Shown: positions 34,900 through 52,679 of the stretch, piece after piece
Layout: each line of letters begins with the position of its first letter
Position numbering within the stretch: the first letter of the stretch is position 1
Position numbers and translations under genes: made by a program
From: Ecdyonurus torrentis
Lineage: Eukaryota; Arthropoda; Insecta; Ephemeroptera; Heptageniidae
NCBI GenBank assembly: GCA_949318235.1
Contig: OX439136.1
Coordinates: 10,198,508-10,262,507, forward strand
Length of the DNA stretch: 64,000 nucleotides
Direction of reading: 5' to 3'
Notes under the pieces: model-generated
What the model was told of the DNA's origin: nothing
What the model saw: only the letters and a program-made list of their open reading frames with translations
Database searches by the model: none

Positions 34900-35500
<601 letters not shown>

Positions 35501-35853
35501 TAAAAGGAATAGAGCAGACGAAAACATAACCATTTATTTATATCACAACACACTTGATGGGACTCACATAAATAATTTTAGTTTGTCTCAAAACCCAATT
35601 AACTGTAGCTCCGTAGCAGTGATCAGAAAATTTCCATTTATGCAGCCCGCACAACACTTTTTTTTACTAATTTTTGCATGTTTCTGACATCATAAACATA
35701 AATAGTCACGCAAATTGCATACTTTATAGTATTTTCACGCTCTCTCGTGGGGCTAAATTAGCATTCTGGTAAAATTTGTCACCAGTTTCGAAAATCCCGT
35801 TTTGTGTTTATTCATTAAAAAGCACATGCTGTTTCATGTGGTCCTTGGCTTTA
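35501..35853 (-). mobile_element. MITE family B, copy 4
   Basis: From AAAGGAATAGAGCAGACGAAAAC to GTGGTCCTTGGCTTTAA. Family landmarks retained; the left TTAA is eroded. Confidence 0.85.
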
Positions 35854-36295
35854 ATTATGAAAACCCGTGTTTTCATTTGGTGAATTAAGTTAATAACAGT
35901 CTCCACATACTGTACATTACTGCCATTTAAAACCATGGAATAAAACTTTATTTCACAGTGTCTGTACATGCAAAGAAAAAAACATTAAAATCTAAACCAC
36001 AACAATATGCATGAAATTTGGATACACCAAAAATATCAGGATGAATGATTTTTTTTTGGGTAATATTATTTTTATTTTTTATTATTTATTAAACAAATTA
36101 AGCCCCACACCACGCACTACAAATTCAGAGACAAACATTGCATAAATTTTGCACAAATTATAAAAATTGTTCTAAAATATCATTAATATATTAAATATAT
36201 ATTCTCTCGATTTTAATCACATTTAAACTATTAATAACCTGTAACATAATCAGGGTTAACCATGAACTGAAACTATAGACCTTATTATGAGTAAT

Positions 36296-36641
36296 TAAAG
36301 CCATAGACCACATAAAACAGCATGTGCTTTTTAATGAATAAACACGCCATGGGATTTTCAAAACTGTTGACAATTATTACCAGAATGTTAATGTATAGCC
36401 CCTCGAGAGAACGTGAAAATACTGTAAAGCATGCAATTTACATGTTTATTCATGTTTCTGGCGTCAGAAATGTGCAAAAAGTAGTACAAAAATGTTGTGC
36501 GGGTTGCATAAATCGAAATTTCTGATCACTGCTACGGAGCTATACAGTTGGGTTTTGAGACAAACTAAAGCTTTTTATGTAAGTCCCATCATGTGTTTTG
36601 TGATATAAATGCTCATGCTTTTCTCTGGTCTATTTCTTTAA
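36296..36641 (+). mobile_element. MITE family B, copy 5
   Basis: From TTAAAGCCATAGACCACAT to GGTCTATTTCTTTAA, TTAA at both ends. It faces copy 4 in the opposite orientation 440 bp away. Confidence 0.88.
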
Positions 36642-36729
36642 TATAAGAGTATATTAACAAATAATATATTTAGTAGTTTTTCATGAGTGTAATGCAGATA
36701 GATGCACTTCTTGTATAATGTACACACGA

Positions 36730-36838
36730 CTGTGATAATATATTTTACCATTCAAATTCAACACGAGTTTTCCTTATAAAAATAACATTAAAAAGTTTAG
36801 CGCGAGTTTTTAAATATAGTAAAAAATAATAGTGTGTA
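36730..36838 (+). mobile_element. MITE family O, degraded copy
   Basis: TGTGATAATATATTTTACCATTC and the following ~50 bp match the complete copy at 59773-59882. The right inverted repeat is decayed. Confidence 0.7.
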
Positions 36839-37430
36839 TACAACAATAACAATATAATATGTTTGACATAATCAAAGAATATACGTATGACAACATTTTT
36901 AAATGTATCCTCTGTACTTGAAAAAGAAATGAATAATTAATAAAAAAAACATTAAATTTAAGTATTTTTTCAGTGTAATCACAAGTATAAACGCTATTTC
37001 CACAATCAATAACTGTACATAATATAATATTTACCTTAGTTTTATCCCTAACAATACAAATAAAGTCAACAACTACAAAATACAACTAAACACATTGCAA
37101 ATAAAACTCTTTAACTTTTATTATTGAGAGTAGAATAATTTAGTATTTTTTTCTTCTTGCTTTATACGATATATTTAGAATACTAATGTTCTATCTATAT
37201 ATATCTATAAGGATTATAAGTATATTTAAATACATTGAATTATAAACTTTAATGACAGTATAATTATTAGTATTTGATAAACAACTTGTGTATTATCAAC
37301 GTATTGATGTCAAAGTTGATAAAGGTTATAGAGATCAATATTTGTATTTATATATACAGTACAGTTTAATCTTCGCTTCGTGAGTTTTTTTATTTTAAAA
37401 TAATATAAGGAAGATCATAAAGTTATTGAC
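36839..37430. other. Non-coding AT-rich stretch
   Basis: No gene or recognised repeat seen. Confidence 0.55.
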
Positions 37431-37740
37431 TATGGGGTGTATGCGGATGACGTCATATTTAATGCGCTTGAAGGCCATACTGGAGTAGTGAATAACATTG
37501 CTGAGCATAGGAGAAACTTCGTTTTAGGCAAATTTCTTTGGAAAATCTGTTAATTTTTTGAGTATTGTTATTTTTCTCATATACTTGAGATACTAATTCA
37601 ATATATTTACAGCATCAATGCTCTCAAAAAAAATTGCATAGGGTTTTTTAACTGGCAAAATGAGTGATTTTTCTATGCCACCCATGTTATTGAGTTATCC
37701 AACATGGCGTTGACTTTAACATAACTAAATAGACCCTATA
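37431..37740 (-). mobile_element. MITE family A, copy 5 (cluster)
   Basis: From TATGGGGTGTATGCGGATGACG to AGACCCTATA. First of three abutting copies. Confidence 0.88.
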
Positions 37741-37741
37741 T

Positions 37742-38089
37742 ATAGGGTGTATGCACATGATGTTATATAGGGTTGTTTCATTCATGTTAAAGTTGACGCC
37801 ATAAGTGAGCGCTAAATAACATGGGCCAGTATAGGAAAATGACTCATTTTGCAAGTTTAGAAATACTTAACAATTTTTTTGAGAGCATTGATGCTATTAA
37901 CAGAGGTTGAATTAGTACCTCAAGTATGCAAGAAAAATAATAATGACCAAAAAAAATTTAAAAAATGCTAATTTTCAAAAGAAAATAGCCAAAAACTACG
38001 TTCATCCTACGCTGAGCAATGTTATTCATTGATCAAGAAGAGCATCGAAAAGCACTCAAAATGACGTCATGCGTACACACACTGTATTT
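37742..38089 (+). mobile_element. MITE family A, copy 6 (cluster)
   Basis: Starts ATAGGGTGTATGCACATGATG right after copy 5 and contains a short internal partial repeat of the end (TATAGGGTTGTTTCATTCATG). It runs to ATGACGTCATGCGTACACAC. Confidence 0.82.
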
Positions 38090-38376
38090 AATGCATTTGG
38101 ACGCCATACTGGAGTAATGAATAACATTGCTCATCAGTCATCAGCATATAGGACAAACTTTGTTTTTCTTTTTGGCTATTTTCTTTAGGAAATCGAATGA
38201 GTTTGTGATATTATTATTTTTCTTGCATATACTTCAGAGATAGTAAATCAACCTATTTACAAATGTAAAAAACATTGCTTAAGTAGTTTTAAACTGCTAA
38301 ACATATCCTATGCCGTCCATGTTATTGAGTAATCCAACATGACGTTGACTTTTTAACATGATGCATACACCCTATA
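38090..38376 (-). mobile_element. MITE family A, copy 7 (cluster)
   Basis: Begins abruptly with TATTTAATGCATTTGGACGCC, lacking its own left TIR, and ends GATGCATACACCCTAT. It abuts copy 6, so the pair share or lost an end. Confidence 0.82.
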
Positions 38377-38654
38377 TTGATGGATTGATGATGATTAGTA
38401 AAAATTATACTAATAAATGTCTGTGGGTTGTAAATATCAAGTAATATAAAAAGCCGGAAATTTGTTTAGCATGTTCACAAATTTAATGCCATGTGACTGT
38501 TTTTATAAAGATATATCAAATATGTTTCCGTCTGTTTCATTAAAATAATAATAATAAGATTAATAAGTGTATACAGTATATAGTCGTTTTTATTCATTTT
38601 TTTCCCTTTCCACAAGGTGAAATAAAAATGCCATGCATAATTATAATTTATTCC

Positions 38655-38869
38655 ATGCGTGGAGACGAAGAGCATCCGCTAAGTGCGTGATTGCACTGCC
38701 CAGTCTGTTTTCCGCGGTGTCTCTAGGCTGAAATGGTGAAGACTGGACTGTGTATTTTTTCAGGCGTGTATGTGTAGTTTTTATTGAACACGATGATAAG
38801 ACAATGCCTTAGGGGACTATTGTAGTAGCAGATGAACACAAAATAGCAAAAAAAAAAAAAAAAAAAAAA
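38655..38869 (+). mobile_element. tRNA-derived SINE, copy 4 (5'-truncated, poly(A) end)
   Basis: GTGATTGCACTGCCCAGTCTG, CGCGGTGTCTCTAGGCTG, GACTGTGTA and GATAAGACAATGCCTTAGGG follow the order of the 22.6-23.0 kb SINE. It ends in an A-run at about 38850-38868, which shows that the family retroposes with an A-rich tail. Confidence 0.7.
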
Positions 38870-39520
38870 GGTGTTTACTTTTTATTATAATTACGGATAA
38901 TATACGTTCTATTAGTCTATAATATTTACCATTTATCGTGTCTTGTCTTATTTATCAGCATTAGCGTGAAAAACAAAACAATAATTTATATAGTGATGAT
39001 GATAATAATAAATTTGTAAAAAGAAAAAACAAACATACTTTTATAAAATATTTTAAAACTAAAAAGTTCATGTTGTTCACAGCAAGTATGAAATAATTTT
39101 ATTTTGCATCGTGTAAAAGTAGTATTTGCAGTAAAAACCCAATGCTTTAATTTGACATTATTTATGTTGAATTAAAAATAATTTATAGTGCAAACTAACC
39201 GCAAGTACCGATAAAAAATTATCATGGTTAATTTATTATTAATATTATTATTATATAATCATGAATTTAGGACAAAAATTGAAGGGAAAATTGTTTCGTG
39301 TAATGAAAAATGTAGACTTTAATCCCACGCTATAAAATATATCAAGTACACACAATTGGGAATATATTTTAACGTTTAAAAACTTCCACTAAATTTGTAA
39401 TGTTATTTTGGTTGTATGGTATTGTATACGCGCTAAATTTGAATAATAAAAAATATTATCATAACCGTATGTGTACTACAAAAAAAAAAATATATAATAA
39501 TAATAAAAAAATGAATGATA
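38870..39520. other. Non-coding AT-rich stretch
   Basis: No gene or recognised repeat seen. Confidence 0.55.
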
Positions 39521-39806
39521 AATGAATGAATGAATGAATGAATGAATGAATGAATGAATGAATGAATGAATGAATGAATGAATGAATGAATGAATGAATG
39601 AATGAATGAATGAATGAATGAATGAATGAATGAATGAATGAATGAATGAATGAATGAATGAATGAATGAATGAATGAATGAATGAATGAATGAATGAATG
39701 AATGAATGAATGAATGAATGAATGAATGAATGAATGAATGAATGAATGAATGAATGAATGAATGAATGAATGAATGAATGAATGAATGAATGAATGAATG
39801 AATGAA
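39521..39806. repeat. (AATG)n tetranucleotide array, about 71 units
   Basis: The longest simple array in the window (~286 bp, almost perfect). It yields two overlapping His-Ser-Phe-Ile repeat ORFs on the minus strand, which I regard as non-genic. Confidence 0.95.
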
Positions 39807-40882
<1,076 letters not shown>

Positions 40883-41040
40883 GATAAAAATTTCATTTTT
40901 GTCTTACCTTCTGTAAAACAACTGGGCTTTCACTCGCTGCTTAATTTGATGATAAAAATAACACACAACACCAAAACTTGTCACTATATAAATTAATAAA
41001 ATACTCAATTCACAGTTTTTAAAAATCTATATACATAGCT
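40883..41040 (-). repeat. First-exon cassette copy 2 (minus arm of an inverted pair)
   Basis: Read on the minus strand: ACTGTGAATTGAGTATTTTA, then AAGTTTTGGTGTTGTGTG and GCCCAGTTGTTTTACAGAAG, ending at 40908 in a donor GTAAGA. It matches the plus-strand cassette at 34.7 kb. The frame equivalent to MYKVTI... has lost its ATG and contains a TGA, so it would be non-coding. It could be a 5' UTR exon for the minus-strand coiled-coil/TPR gene, whose coding exon 1 starts with an acceptor at 34210. Confidence 0.6.
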
Positions 41041-41079
41041 ATGTTATATTCACACAAAATTGTAACGTTTTCGAGGGCG

Positions 41080-41115
41080 GCGTATATAAAACTATATACT
41101 TGTCTGCCTCTCTTC
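41080..41115 (+). promoter_or_regulatory. Candidate TATA/Inr core promoter for the P450
   Basis: GGCGTATATAAAACTATATAC has TATATAAA near 41084, and TTCATCAGC (initiator-like TCA) follows about 30 bp downstream. It lies in the spacer of the inverted cassette pair, just before the plus-strand exon ending at 41224. Confidence 0.45.
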
Positions 41116-41224
41116 ATCAGCTTACTGGTATTTTATTAATTTATATAGTGACAAGTTTTGGTGTTGTGTGTTATTTTTATCATCAAATTAAGCAGCGAGT
41201 GAAAGCCCAGTTGTTTTACAGAAG
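41115..41224 (+). other. Candidate 5' UTR exon of the P450 (cassette copy 3)
   Basis: The sequence from GGTATTTTATTAATT to TTTTACAGAAG is the inverted complement of 40908-40998 and ends in a donor GTAAGA at 41225. The P450 coding exon begins with an acceptor at 41740, two bases before its ATG, so an upstream non-coding exon is required and this is the nearest good donor. It lacks an in-frame ATG and carries a TGA. Confidence 0.5.
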
Positions 41225-41282
41225 GTAAGACAAAAATGAAATTTTTATCATCATGTCACCTCTCTCGATATTCAAATTTTCA

Positions 41283-41382
<100 letters not shown>

Positions 41383-41654
41383 CAAAATAAACATTAACTT
41401 TATGCTTCAATTATATTAATTAGTATTCAAAGCTGTGTGTTCTTATAATTGGTATTAAAAATCATAAATATTTATTGGGTAAACAAGGAAGTATACCGTA
41501 TACCTTGATTTTCAATTCAATTTTCAATTTTCATTTTGTACGAGCCTACAAAATTACCCAATATAATTATGTTACCTACGTAATGCGCTAGACAAACACA
41601 TGCGGTGTAGAAAAAAGAGCGTTCCTACGCACTTAACGTAATGAGAAAGAAGGC

Positions 41655-41686
<32 letters not shown>

Positions 41687-41741
41687 CAAATGAAAGTTAT
41701 CTTTGCTGAATTTTTTATTTTACATTCAATTGTTTCCAGTC

Positions 41742-46638
<4,897 letters not shown>

Positions 46639-47209
46639 ATTTTTAATAAATTAGAATTATTATAAGGACTTTTGGCTATACAAACAGGTTATTATATAAT
46701 TCTATTGTAAATATATACCAATCCAATACTTTATATTCCTATAATATACTGTTTTCTTATACCTGAAACATTTTTTTTCAAGCGTGTTTATGGAAGAAAA
46801 AAAATTATTAGAGTAATAATAATATAAACATTATTATGTAGTTAATATTATAGAGTGTATTAGAAATCATTAATAATTATTCAATTTTCAAATTTAATTT
46901 CAAACGGTCGCATATTAATTTTTTTTTAAATAGCCTGAAAAGTATGCAACTTTTTTAGCTGCTTGACATTGCGGGTTGCTTCAAACAATATCACAGGCGC
47001 AAATATTAAGAAATGCAGCTTAAAAATAAACAATACCGCCCTAAATAAAAACAGTGAATATGATATGTAAGCTTAAAGTTTTTTTAAAGACTGGCTGACT
47101 TTTTATACTTTGTCCTGTTTTTTAAAAGAATAAAAGTCAAAATATTAATTTAATTAAAAAAATAAAGCAAAATAATAAAACTTTGAAGTACAACTGTTAT
47201 TATGAAAAT
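46639..47209. other. 3' flank of the P450 and intergenic sequence
   Basis: AT-rich. The P450 3' UTR must lie here; no second gene seen. Confidence 0.5.
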
Positions 47210-47310
47210 ATTCCAGTAGATGTCGCACGCGTACAGAATTTTTCTTTTTTACAGCAGCTGGGACAGAAAAAAGCGCGCGCATACTACATCTACCTCGTGT
47301 GTTACCTTAA
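47210..47310 (+). promoter_or_regulatory. CpG-containing promoter-like patch
   Basis: GTCGCACGCGTACAG and AAGCGCGCGCATACTAC stand out in AT-rich DNA, 90-180 bp upstream of the ATG of the next gene model. No TATA box seen. Confidence 0.4.
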
Positions 47311-47395
47311 AATTATATTAATTAGTTACAATTAGTAATTTTAATAATAAAATTGTGCATCAAAGTGATTTTAAGAATATACATTATATTTTACG

Positions 47396-49227
47396 ATGAG
47401 TGTCTTGAGCAGCCACAGTTTAAATTTAGGTAAATTTTGTATTTGAAAATTGATGTTGACATTCGCCATGTTGCATAAATATTTGTCTTCCTACCAAATT
47501 TTAATTTTCTTTCTTTTATTTTGTATCTTGTATTATAAAACTTTCATTGTTATCTTCTTTTAATGTTCTATTTTATTTTCAGATGCTACATTAGAAAAAT
47601 CGTTCATCAAATTCTTTGAATCGCTACCAGAGGTATGTATGAACAGATACCGGTACACCTCATATGTATATGTGTATGCATATGTACTGTATATGTTGTA
47701 TGATATGCATCATACTGATGGTACACATATAGTATGTATAATATGGTTTCTAAAATATTATTATGAATTAGCATCATAAAGTTTCAAGAAAATATGAAAT
47801 GCATGTTTTATTATACTGTAAAATTATTATTCATATACATATAAGGGGATGGGGGTTTGGGGGAATTTAACAAGAAAATCACAAAATCAAATTATATAAA
47901 GCTAGAAAAGAGGATCATGAATTTAAGATACAAAGTGATGGGAACAAGTGCTTATGTGGGAAAGTACGGTATTCGTTCCTTACTATAACTGCCCATGATT
48001 GGAATGGGCTTGATGGAGACGTTAAAATAATACATAAAGAAATTATTCAGAAAAAAAATTAAGATAAACACTAGTATAAGTTTATGACAGTTTGTTTTAA
48101 TGATAAGCGAGCCACGGTACGTAAAAGTACATTTTGCTGCTATAGATTGAGACATTATTATATACACATAGGTATTGATTTGATGTCAATATTATAACAG
48201 TTTATCATGCAGGTTAGGCTAAAAATATCTGTGTTTTTGGCTTACCTTGAAAGAGATTAGCATCATAATATGTATGTATGCAATGTGCAGTTCTGGATTG
48301 CCTATACAAATCGTTCTCAAACTTTTGGCCAGAGCTGTACACTTAGCTTGGTGGTAAATCTAACATCAAAGACGATGCCGCTTCCTAAAGCAAAGGGTAA
48401 AAATACATTGTCAGGTAAAAGCAGCATTGCCAAATCATGAATGAATGAGGAAGGTGAATTGAAATTTTTTTATTGAGTTTATGATATTTTTGGAAAGAGC
48501 TTTAACAAATTTTGAGGCGCTATTTTCTCTTAGGACGATTGAAGCATGCAAAGTATTTTTAATTAATTTTTGAAAATCGACCTAAAAAGACTCTGACATC
48601 ATCATTCCACTTTTTTCTCGGCAAATACTAATCGTTCGAGGTTCAGTAACCAGTTTAATGAAATCAGCTCGTTCTCAGGATTTCAAAAAACTGGCTACTG
48701 AACCTTCTACGGTCAATACTTTCCGAAATAAATGCCCGATTGATGACGTCAGAGTCTTTTTAGGACGATTTTCAAAAATTAATTAAAAATACTTCCCATG
48801 CTCCAATCGTTTTAAGAAAAAATAGCGCCTCAAAATTTTTTAACGCTCTTTTCAAAAATGTCATAAAAAGTGGGGCTTAAAAAAATTCACCTTCCTCATT
48901 CTTTAGGCATACATATGGGGAAACTTGAAATTGAATCAATCAGTTTTTTTTTTGCGGCTAGTTTATCATTATGCATATTAATATACATCCATGTATTATG
49001 CTACGTACCATACATACTACATACTGTATAGTATAATAAAATGATTTGATATGATATGTGTTTTGTGCTTTTCATATTGAAAGACAGTATGCATATGAGT
49101 TACAGCTTGCACACTATAGATTTTTTATAATATTACTTATGTAATATTCTGATTGACAGCTATGATAGAGTGTTATATGTATAACAATACAAGAAACGTG
49201 ATCGTGGAATACACAAATAATGTATAG
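47396..49227 (+). CDS. Unidentified small multi-exon gene (about 91 aa model)
   Basis: Proposed coding exons: 47396-47429 (MSVLSSHSLNL), 47583-47632 (DATLEKSFIKFFESLPE), 48291-48414 (FWIAYTNRSQTFGQSC to KAKGKNTLS) and 49160-49227 (AMIECYMYNNTRN to a TAG). Donors GTAAAT, GTATGT and GTAAAA and acceptors CAG/CAG/CAG join in phases 1, 0, 1 with no stop. The first two exons are the best supported; the last is the least. No signal peptide. The SCTLSLVV...KTMPLPK run followed by a short basic/Asn-rich end faintly recalls SRP14, but not enough to name it. The upstream CpG patch suggests a broadly expressed gene. A foldback MITE lies in the last intron. Confidence 0.5.
48446..48898 (-). mobile_element. 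Foldback MITE family C, copy 2 (453 bp)
   Basis: Full-length inverted copy of the 24.7 kb element, with the same TGAGGAAGGTGAATT / AATTCACCTTCCTCA ends and high similarity throughout. Confidence 0.9.
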
Positions 49228-49528
49228 ATGTATTAAAAATATTGTATTGTTGGGTGAGTGTAGCCATATGACTTTGCCATTCTGTTTTTCAAGAAATTTA
49301 TGTTTTTTTATATTCTGGCATTATATAACCTACTGTATAAACTAAGCTTAGGTTTTAGAATCGTGAAATTTCTATAGTAATTGGAGTGTGTATCCTTTTC
49401 TTTATTATTGATCTTAACAGTGATGGTTTTTTCCTTAAATTAATTGACTACGTTGAAGAAAAAAAAAGACTATTGAACAAGTCTAACGTTTGCATTTAAA
49501 GATAAAATACTAGACGTAGGTGGGCCAT

Positions 49529-49608
<80 letters not shown>

Positions 49609-49974
49609 AGCCTTCTAGTGTTTCAAACATCATTAAATCATATACCTGCGCAGTGGTTACAAAAACAAAGCAGCTGACATTTTTGAGAAAATACTTTTGT
49701 ATGTATGTCTTTGCAACTTAGAAAGAATGGAGTTGTAGACAGAGGTAAAATATTTTCTTTCTCTCATGCAAGGTGTCCCTGTCAGTCACAATTCAATCTC
49801 CATCTCCTCAATTTAAATCTATGTACTTTTCTTTCCAATATTTTAATCAATCACTGCAAAGTTGATTTCTTCCTCTCTTACCATTATATTATAGTTATAT
49901 ATTTGAACATCATTTCCGTAAACTTTCTTTATTAAATTTTTTATATGTTTATCTGCTATTGCAGTACACAGTCA
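49228..49974. other. Non-coding AT-rich stretch
   Basis: No gene seen. Contains an interrupted (TA)n run at about 49527-49606. Confidence 0.55.
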
Positions 49975-50060
49975 CTCTGGCCAAAACAAGGTCGTTCCCG
50001 CCAAAAGCTGTATCCGCGGTGCTAAACCAATTAGAGAGCGTGTTATAAACCTACTAGCCA
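49975..50060 (+). repeat. Dispersed repeat fragment, copy 2
   Basis: Matches 24606-24690 (GGCCAAAACAAGGTCGTTCCCG, TGTATCCGCGGTGC, GAGAGCGTGTTATAAAC). Confidence 0.75.
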
Positions 50061-50881
50061 ATCACAGTTGACTTTACATTGTTAATTACACTGTATCCGC
50101 TCGAACTAGTATTGGGAGAAGTGTATACCGTTGGATCGGGTAACTTTAAAGCAGCCGGGTGTAACTTTGAATCATTTTTGAAGTTGCTTTAACTGTGAAA
50201 CTCTGTCAGTTTGAAGGATAATACCAAATGTTATAAAAAAACCTAGATAGCTGACTTTTTAGAAATTTGATATAATTGTTTTAAAGAGTTTTAGAGTTAA
50301 AGCAAGTTAAAAAATGTTCCAAAGTTATACCTCCATGCTCCAAAGTTACGACTGACAGTATCAAACAATTCTTTGACTGTTATAGTTTAGGGGTTTCTGA
50401 TGACATCAAAAAGTATAATTTGTTGTGTTGTAGTATTTTATTTTTATACAAAAGTGATTTACTTTTATTAATAAATTAAAATGCAGATTAGTATATTGCA
50501 TTCCTAACATTTTAAAATGTGAAATATGAAATAATTTTGTTTTTAAGAATACAGTAAGTTTTACCTTATAGGCATAACAAATGTAAATAAGAAAGAAAAA
50601 AAAAAGTTATTATCGGCATATATTTTTTATATTGGAAAAAGGCATAAGAAAATGGACAAATCAAGGGAAATAAAAGCATTTCAGTTGATATTAATATAAA
50701 GTAGGAATTTAAAAGAAAATATTTTGATATTTATAGGCTATGAATTAGGAATTTAAAAGAAAAGATAAAAGAAGCAATTGGCCTGCTCTACCCAGGTACT
50801 TTCCTTTTTACCTTTTTTTAAAAAAAAGGTAAAAATAATATGAATTGTAGTTCATTTTATAACAGAGCTTTTGTTATATGT
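50061..50881. other. Non-coding stretch with weak internal repetition
   Basis: Several related phrases (GGTAACTTTAAAGC, GTGTAACTTTGAATC, GTTCCAAAGTTATACC, CTCCAAAGTTACGAC) suggest an old degraded repeat. No gene seen. Confidence 0.45.
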
Positions 50882-50999
50882 TAATGACATTATCAATCAA
50901 AGAAGAGATTTACTTGAGCAGTGTCTTGTCTTGTACAAGACAAGACACTGCTCAGTGATGTGCTCAAGTAAATCTCTTCTTTGATTGATAATGTCATTA
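50882..50999. repeat. 118-bp element with 39-bp perfect inverted arms and an inner palindrome
   Basis: Arms begin TAATGACATTATCAATCAAAG and end with the exact complement. Inside, GTGTCTTGTCTTGTACAAGA opens a 28-bp perfect palindrome centred on TGTACA. Non-coding, very young or under constraint. Confidence 0.92.
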
Positions 51000-51252
51000 C
51001 AATATGATGCTAGCTCTTGGTTATGTAAACATGTATAACTATAATTCTGTGCCATGCGACACCTCATCCTCTCTATAGAACTTCTACTGTGGTAAGGCCC
51101 TTGCTGGTATTTCTATCCTTTTCTTTATTATTGATCCTAACCGCAATGTAATTTGCCTTACATTTTTTTTTTAAATTAACAAATATACAGTTTTTCTTTC
51201 CTTCAATATACTAATTTAGTTTAATCATACTTTTCACATAAATAGAGCTTTT

Positions 51253-51591
51253 TTAATCCTCTCCATGAACAGTCAAAACAGTAGCTATCACCTCTTCTGC
51301 TTTTTCACCAACTTTGAACACAGCATGTCTTACTCCAGATTGTACAGACTGAGCCATTTCTTGTGCTGTCTCACTGACTGAGCTTGCAATATCTGATGCT
51401 GCAAGTTTAGCTTGATGAAACCCTGATTTCACTCTGTCTAACAAAGACATTTCAGTTGTACTTGAGGCTTCTGTAGGGGCAGGGCGATCTCCAGTACCAA
51501 TCACAGGGCTATCTTCAGATCTTTTGTTGATTGGTGCAGCCAAAGTAATAGATAATAGTAGTATACTGCATAGTATGATGAATTTCATCAT
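51253..51591 (-). CDS. Small secreted protein, cluster member 1 (112 aa)
   Basis: Single coding exon opening MMKFIILCSILLLSITLAAP, a clear signal peptide with likely cleavage near AAP. An intron acceptor (TTTTAG) lies 6 bp before the ATG, so the 5' UTR is on another exon (candidate 52600-52670). After a short Pro/Thr/Ser linker with SPVIGTGDRPAP, residues ~49-105 form an amphipathic alpha-helical stretch starting LLDRVKSGFHQAK. This aligns with FWDRLGSGIKD and FWDRVGSGIKD in the next two genes. The VIGTGD text also matches the exon junction VIG|IGD of member 3, so this gene looks like a condensed, intron-less relative. Function unknown; secretion and lipid or surface binding by the helix are inferences. 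Confidence 0.85.
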   Translation of the reverse strand: MMKFIILCSILLLSITLAAPINKRSEDSPVIGTGDRPAPTEASSTTEMSLLDRVKSGFHQAKLAASDIASSVSETAQEMAQSVQSGVRHAVFKVGEKAEEVIATVLTVHGED

Positions 51592-51616
51592 GGTTATCTA
51601 AAAATTGAAAGTAGTA

Positions 51617-51936
51617 TTAAAGCCATAGACCACATAAAACAACATGAGCTTTTTAATGAATAAACACAAAATGGGATCCTCAAAACTGTTGACAATTTTT
51701 ACCAGAATGTTAATGTAGCCCCATGAGAGAGCATGAAAATACTACAAAGCATGCAATTTGCGTGAAAATTCATGTTTATGACGTCAGAAACATGCAAAAA
51801 TTAGTATGAAAATGTTGTGCGGGTTGCATAAATTGAATTTTCTGATCACTGTTTCGGGGCTACTGTTGGGTTTTGAGGCAAACTAAAGTTATTTATGTAA
51901 ATCCCATCATCATATTTTCTCTGGTCTATTCCTTAA
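51617..51936 (+). mobile_element. MITE family B, copy 6
   Basis: From TTAAAGCCATAGACCACAT to GGTCTATTCCTTAA with TTAA at both ends. It lies in the 5' UTR intron of cluster member 1, only ~20 bp from the exon. Confidence 0.9.
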
Positions 51937-52264
51937 GGATTTTTTTTTTTGTAAGATTTACCATTATATTTTTAATGTTGCTGTGCCTTAATTCACTCTT
52001 GTGAAATTAAATAGTTTTTTTTTTATGATTTTTAAGTTGAAGGTATTTTAGAAATGTACCATTTTTTTGCTGAACAATTTTTAAGTCCCCCCCCCCATCC
52101 CTCCCCTAAAATAATGTAATGATTACATGACAACAAAAATCACACTTCTTCAATCTGAATAGCTAATTTGAATGTTTCTATAATGTAAAGATAAACTGTC
52201 TGGGTCAACAAATTTTTTAAACTATGTTGTACATAATTGTAATAGAAACTCTTCTAGCAAGTGT

Positions 52265-52328
<64 letters not shown>

Positions 52329-52599
52329 TATATTATATTATATTATATTATATTATATTATATTATATTATATTATATTATATTATATATATATAGCAAG
52401 ATATAAATATCGATATATTTAATAAAAAAAAATTATTACCATGTTACATTGCTCGGTGTAACTTTAAAAATGGTAAACAACTGCGCGACATTACCAAAAA
52501 ATGTGACATTAATAGTAATAAATGGGGGTGGGGGGAGAGATTCTCTTTAAACGCAGCAAGCAAATATTAAACACGTAATCTTTTAATTAAATTACTCAC
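51937..52599. other. Rest of the 5' UTR intron of cluster member 1
   Basis: AT-rich; contains a (AT)n plus (TATAT)n array at 52266-52396. No coding exon seen. Confidence 0.45.
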
Positions 52600-52670
52600 C
52601 AGTTATTTTCAAACTTCTATGTTTTTACTGTTACTCTGAGATCAGACGATTACAGAATGAATAAATTGAA
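52600..52670 (-). other. Candidate 5' UTR exon of cluster member 1
   Basis: On the minus strand, TCTGATCTCAGAGTAACAG leads into AACTG|GTGAGT, a strong donor, 1 kb upstream of the coding exon acceptor. The exon start is a guess. Confidence 0.45.
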
Positions 52671-52679
52671 CTTTTAAGA

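Noticed and set aside
48180..48260. Alternative third exon (GTTAGGCTAAAAATATC...) for the 47.4 kb gene
   Set aside because: Runs into a stop without a donor; the 48291-48414 exon fits phase and donor better.
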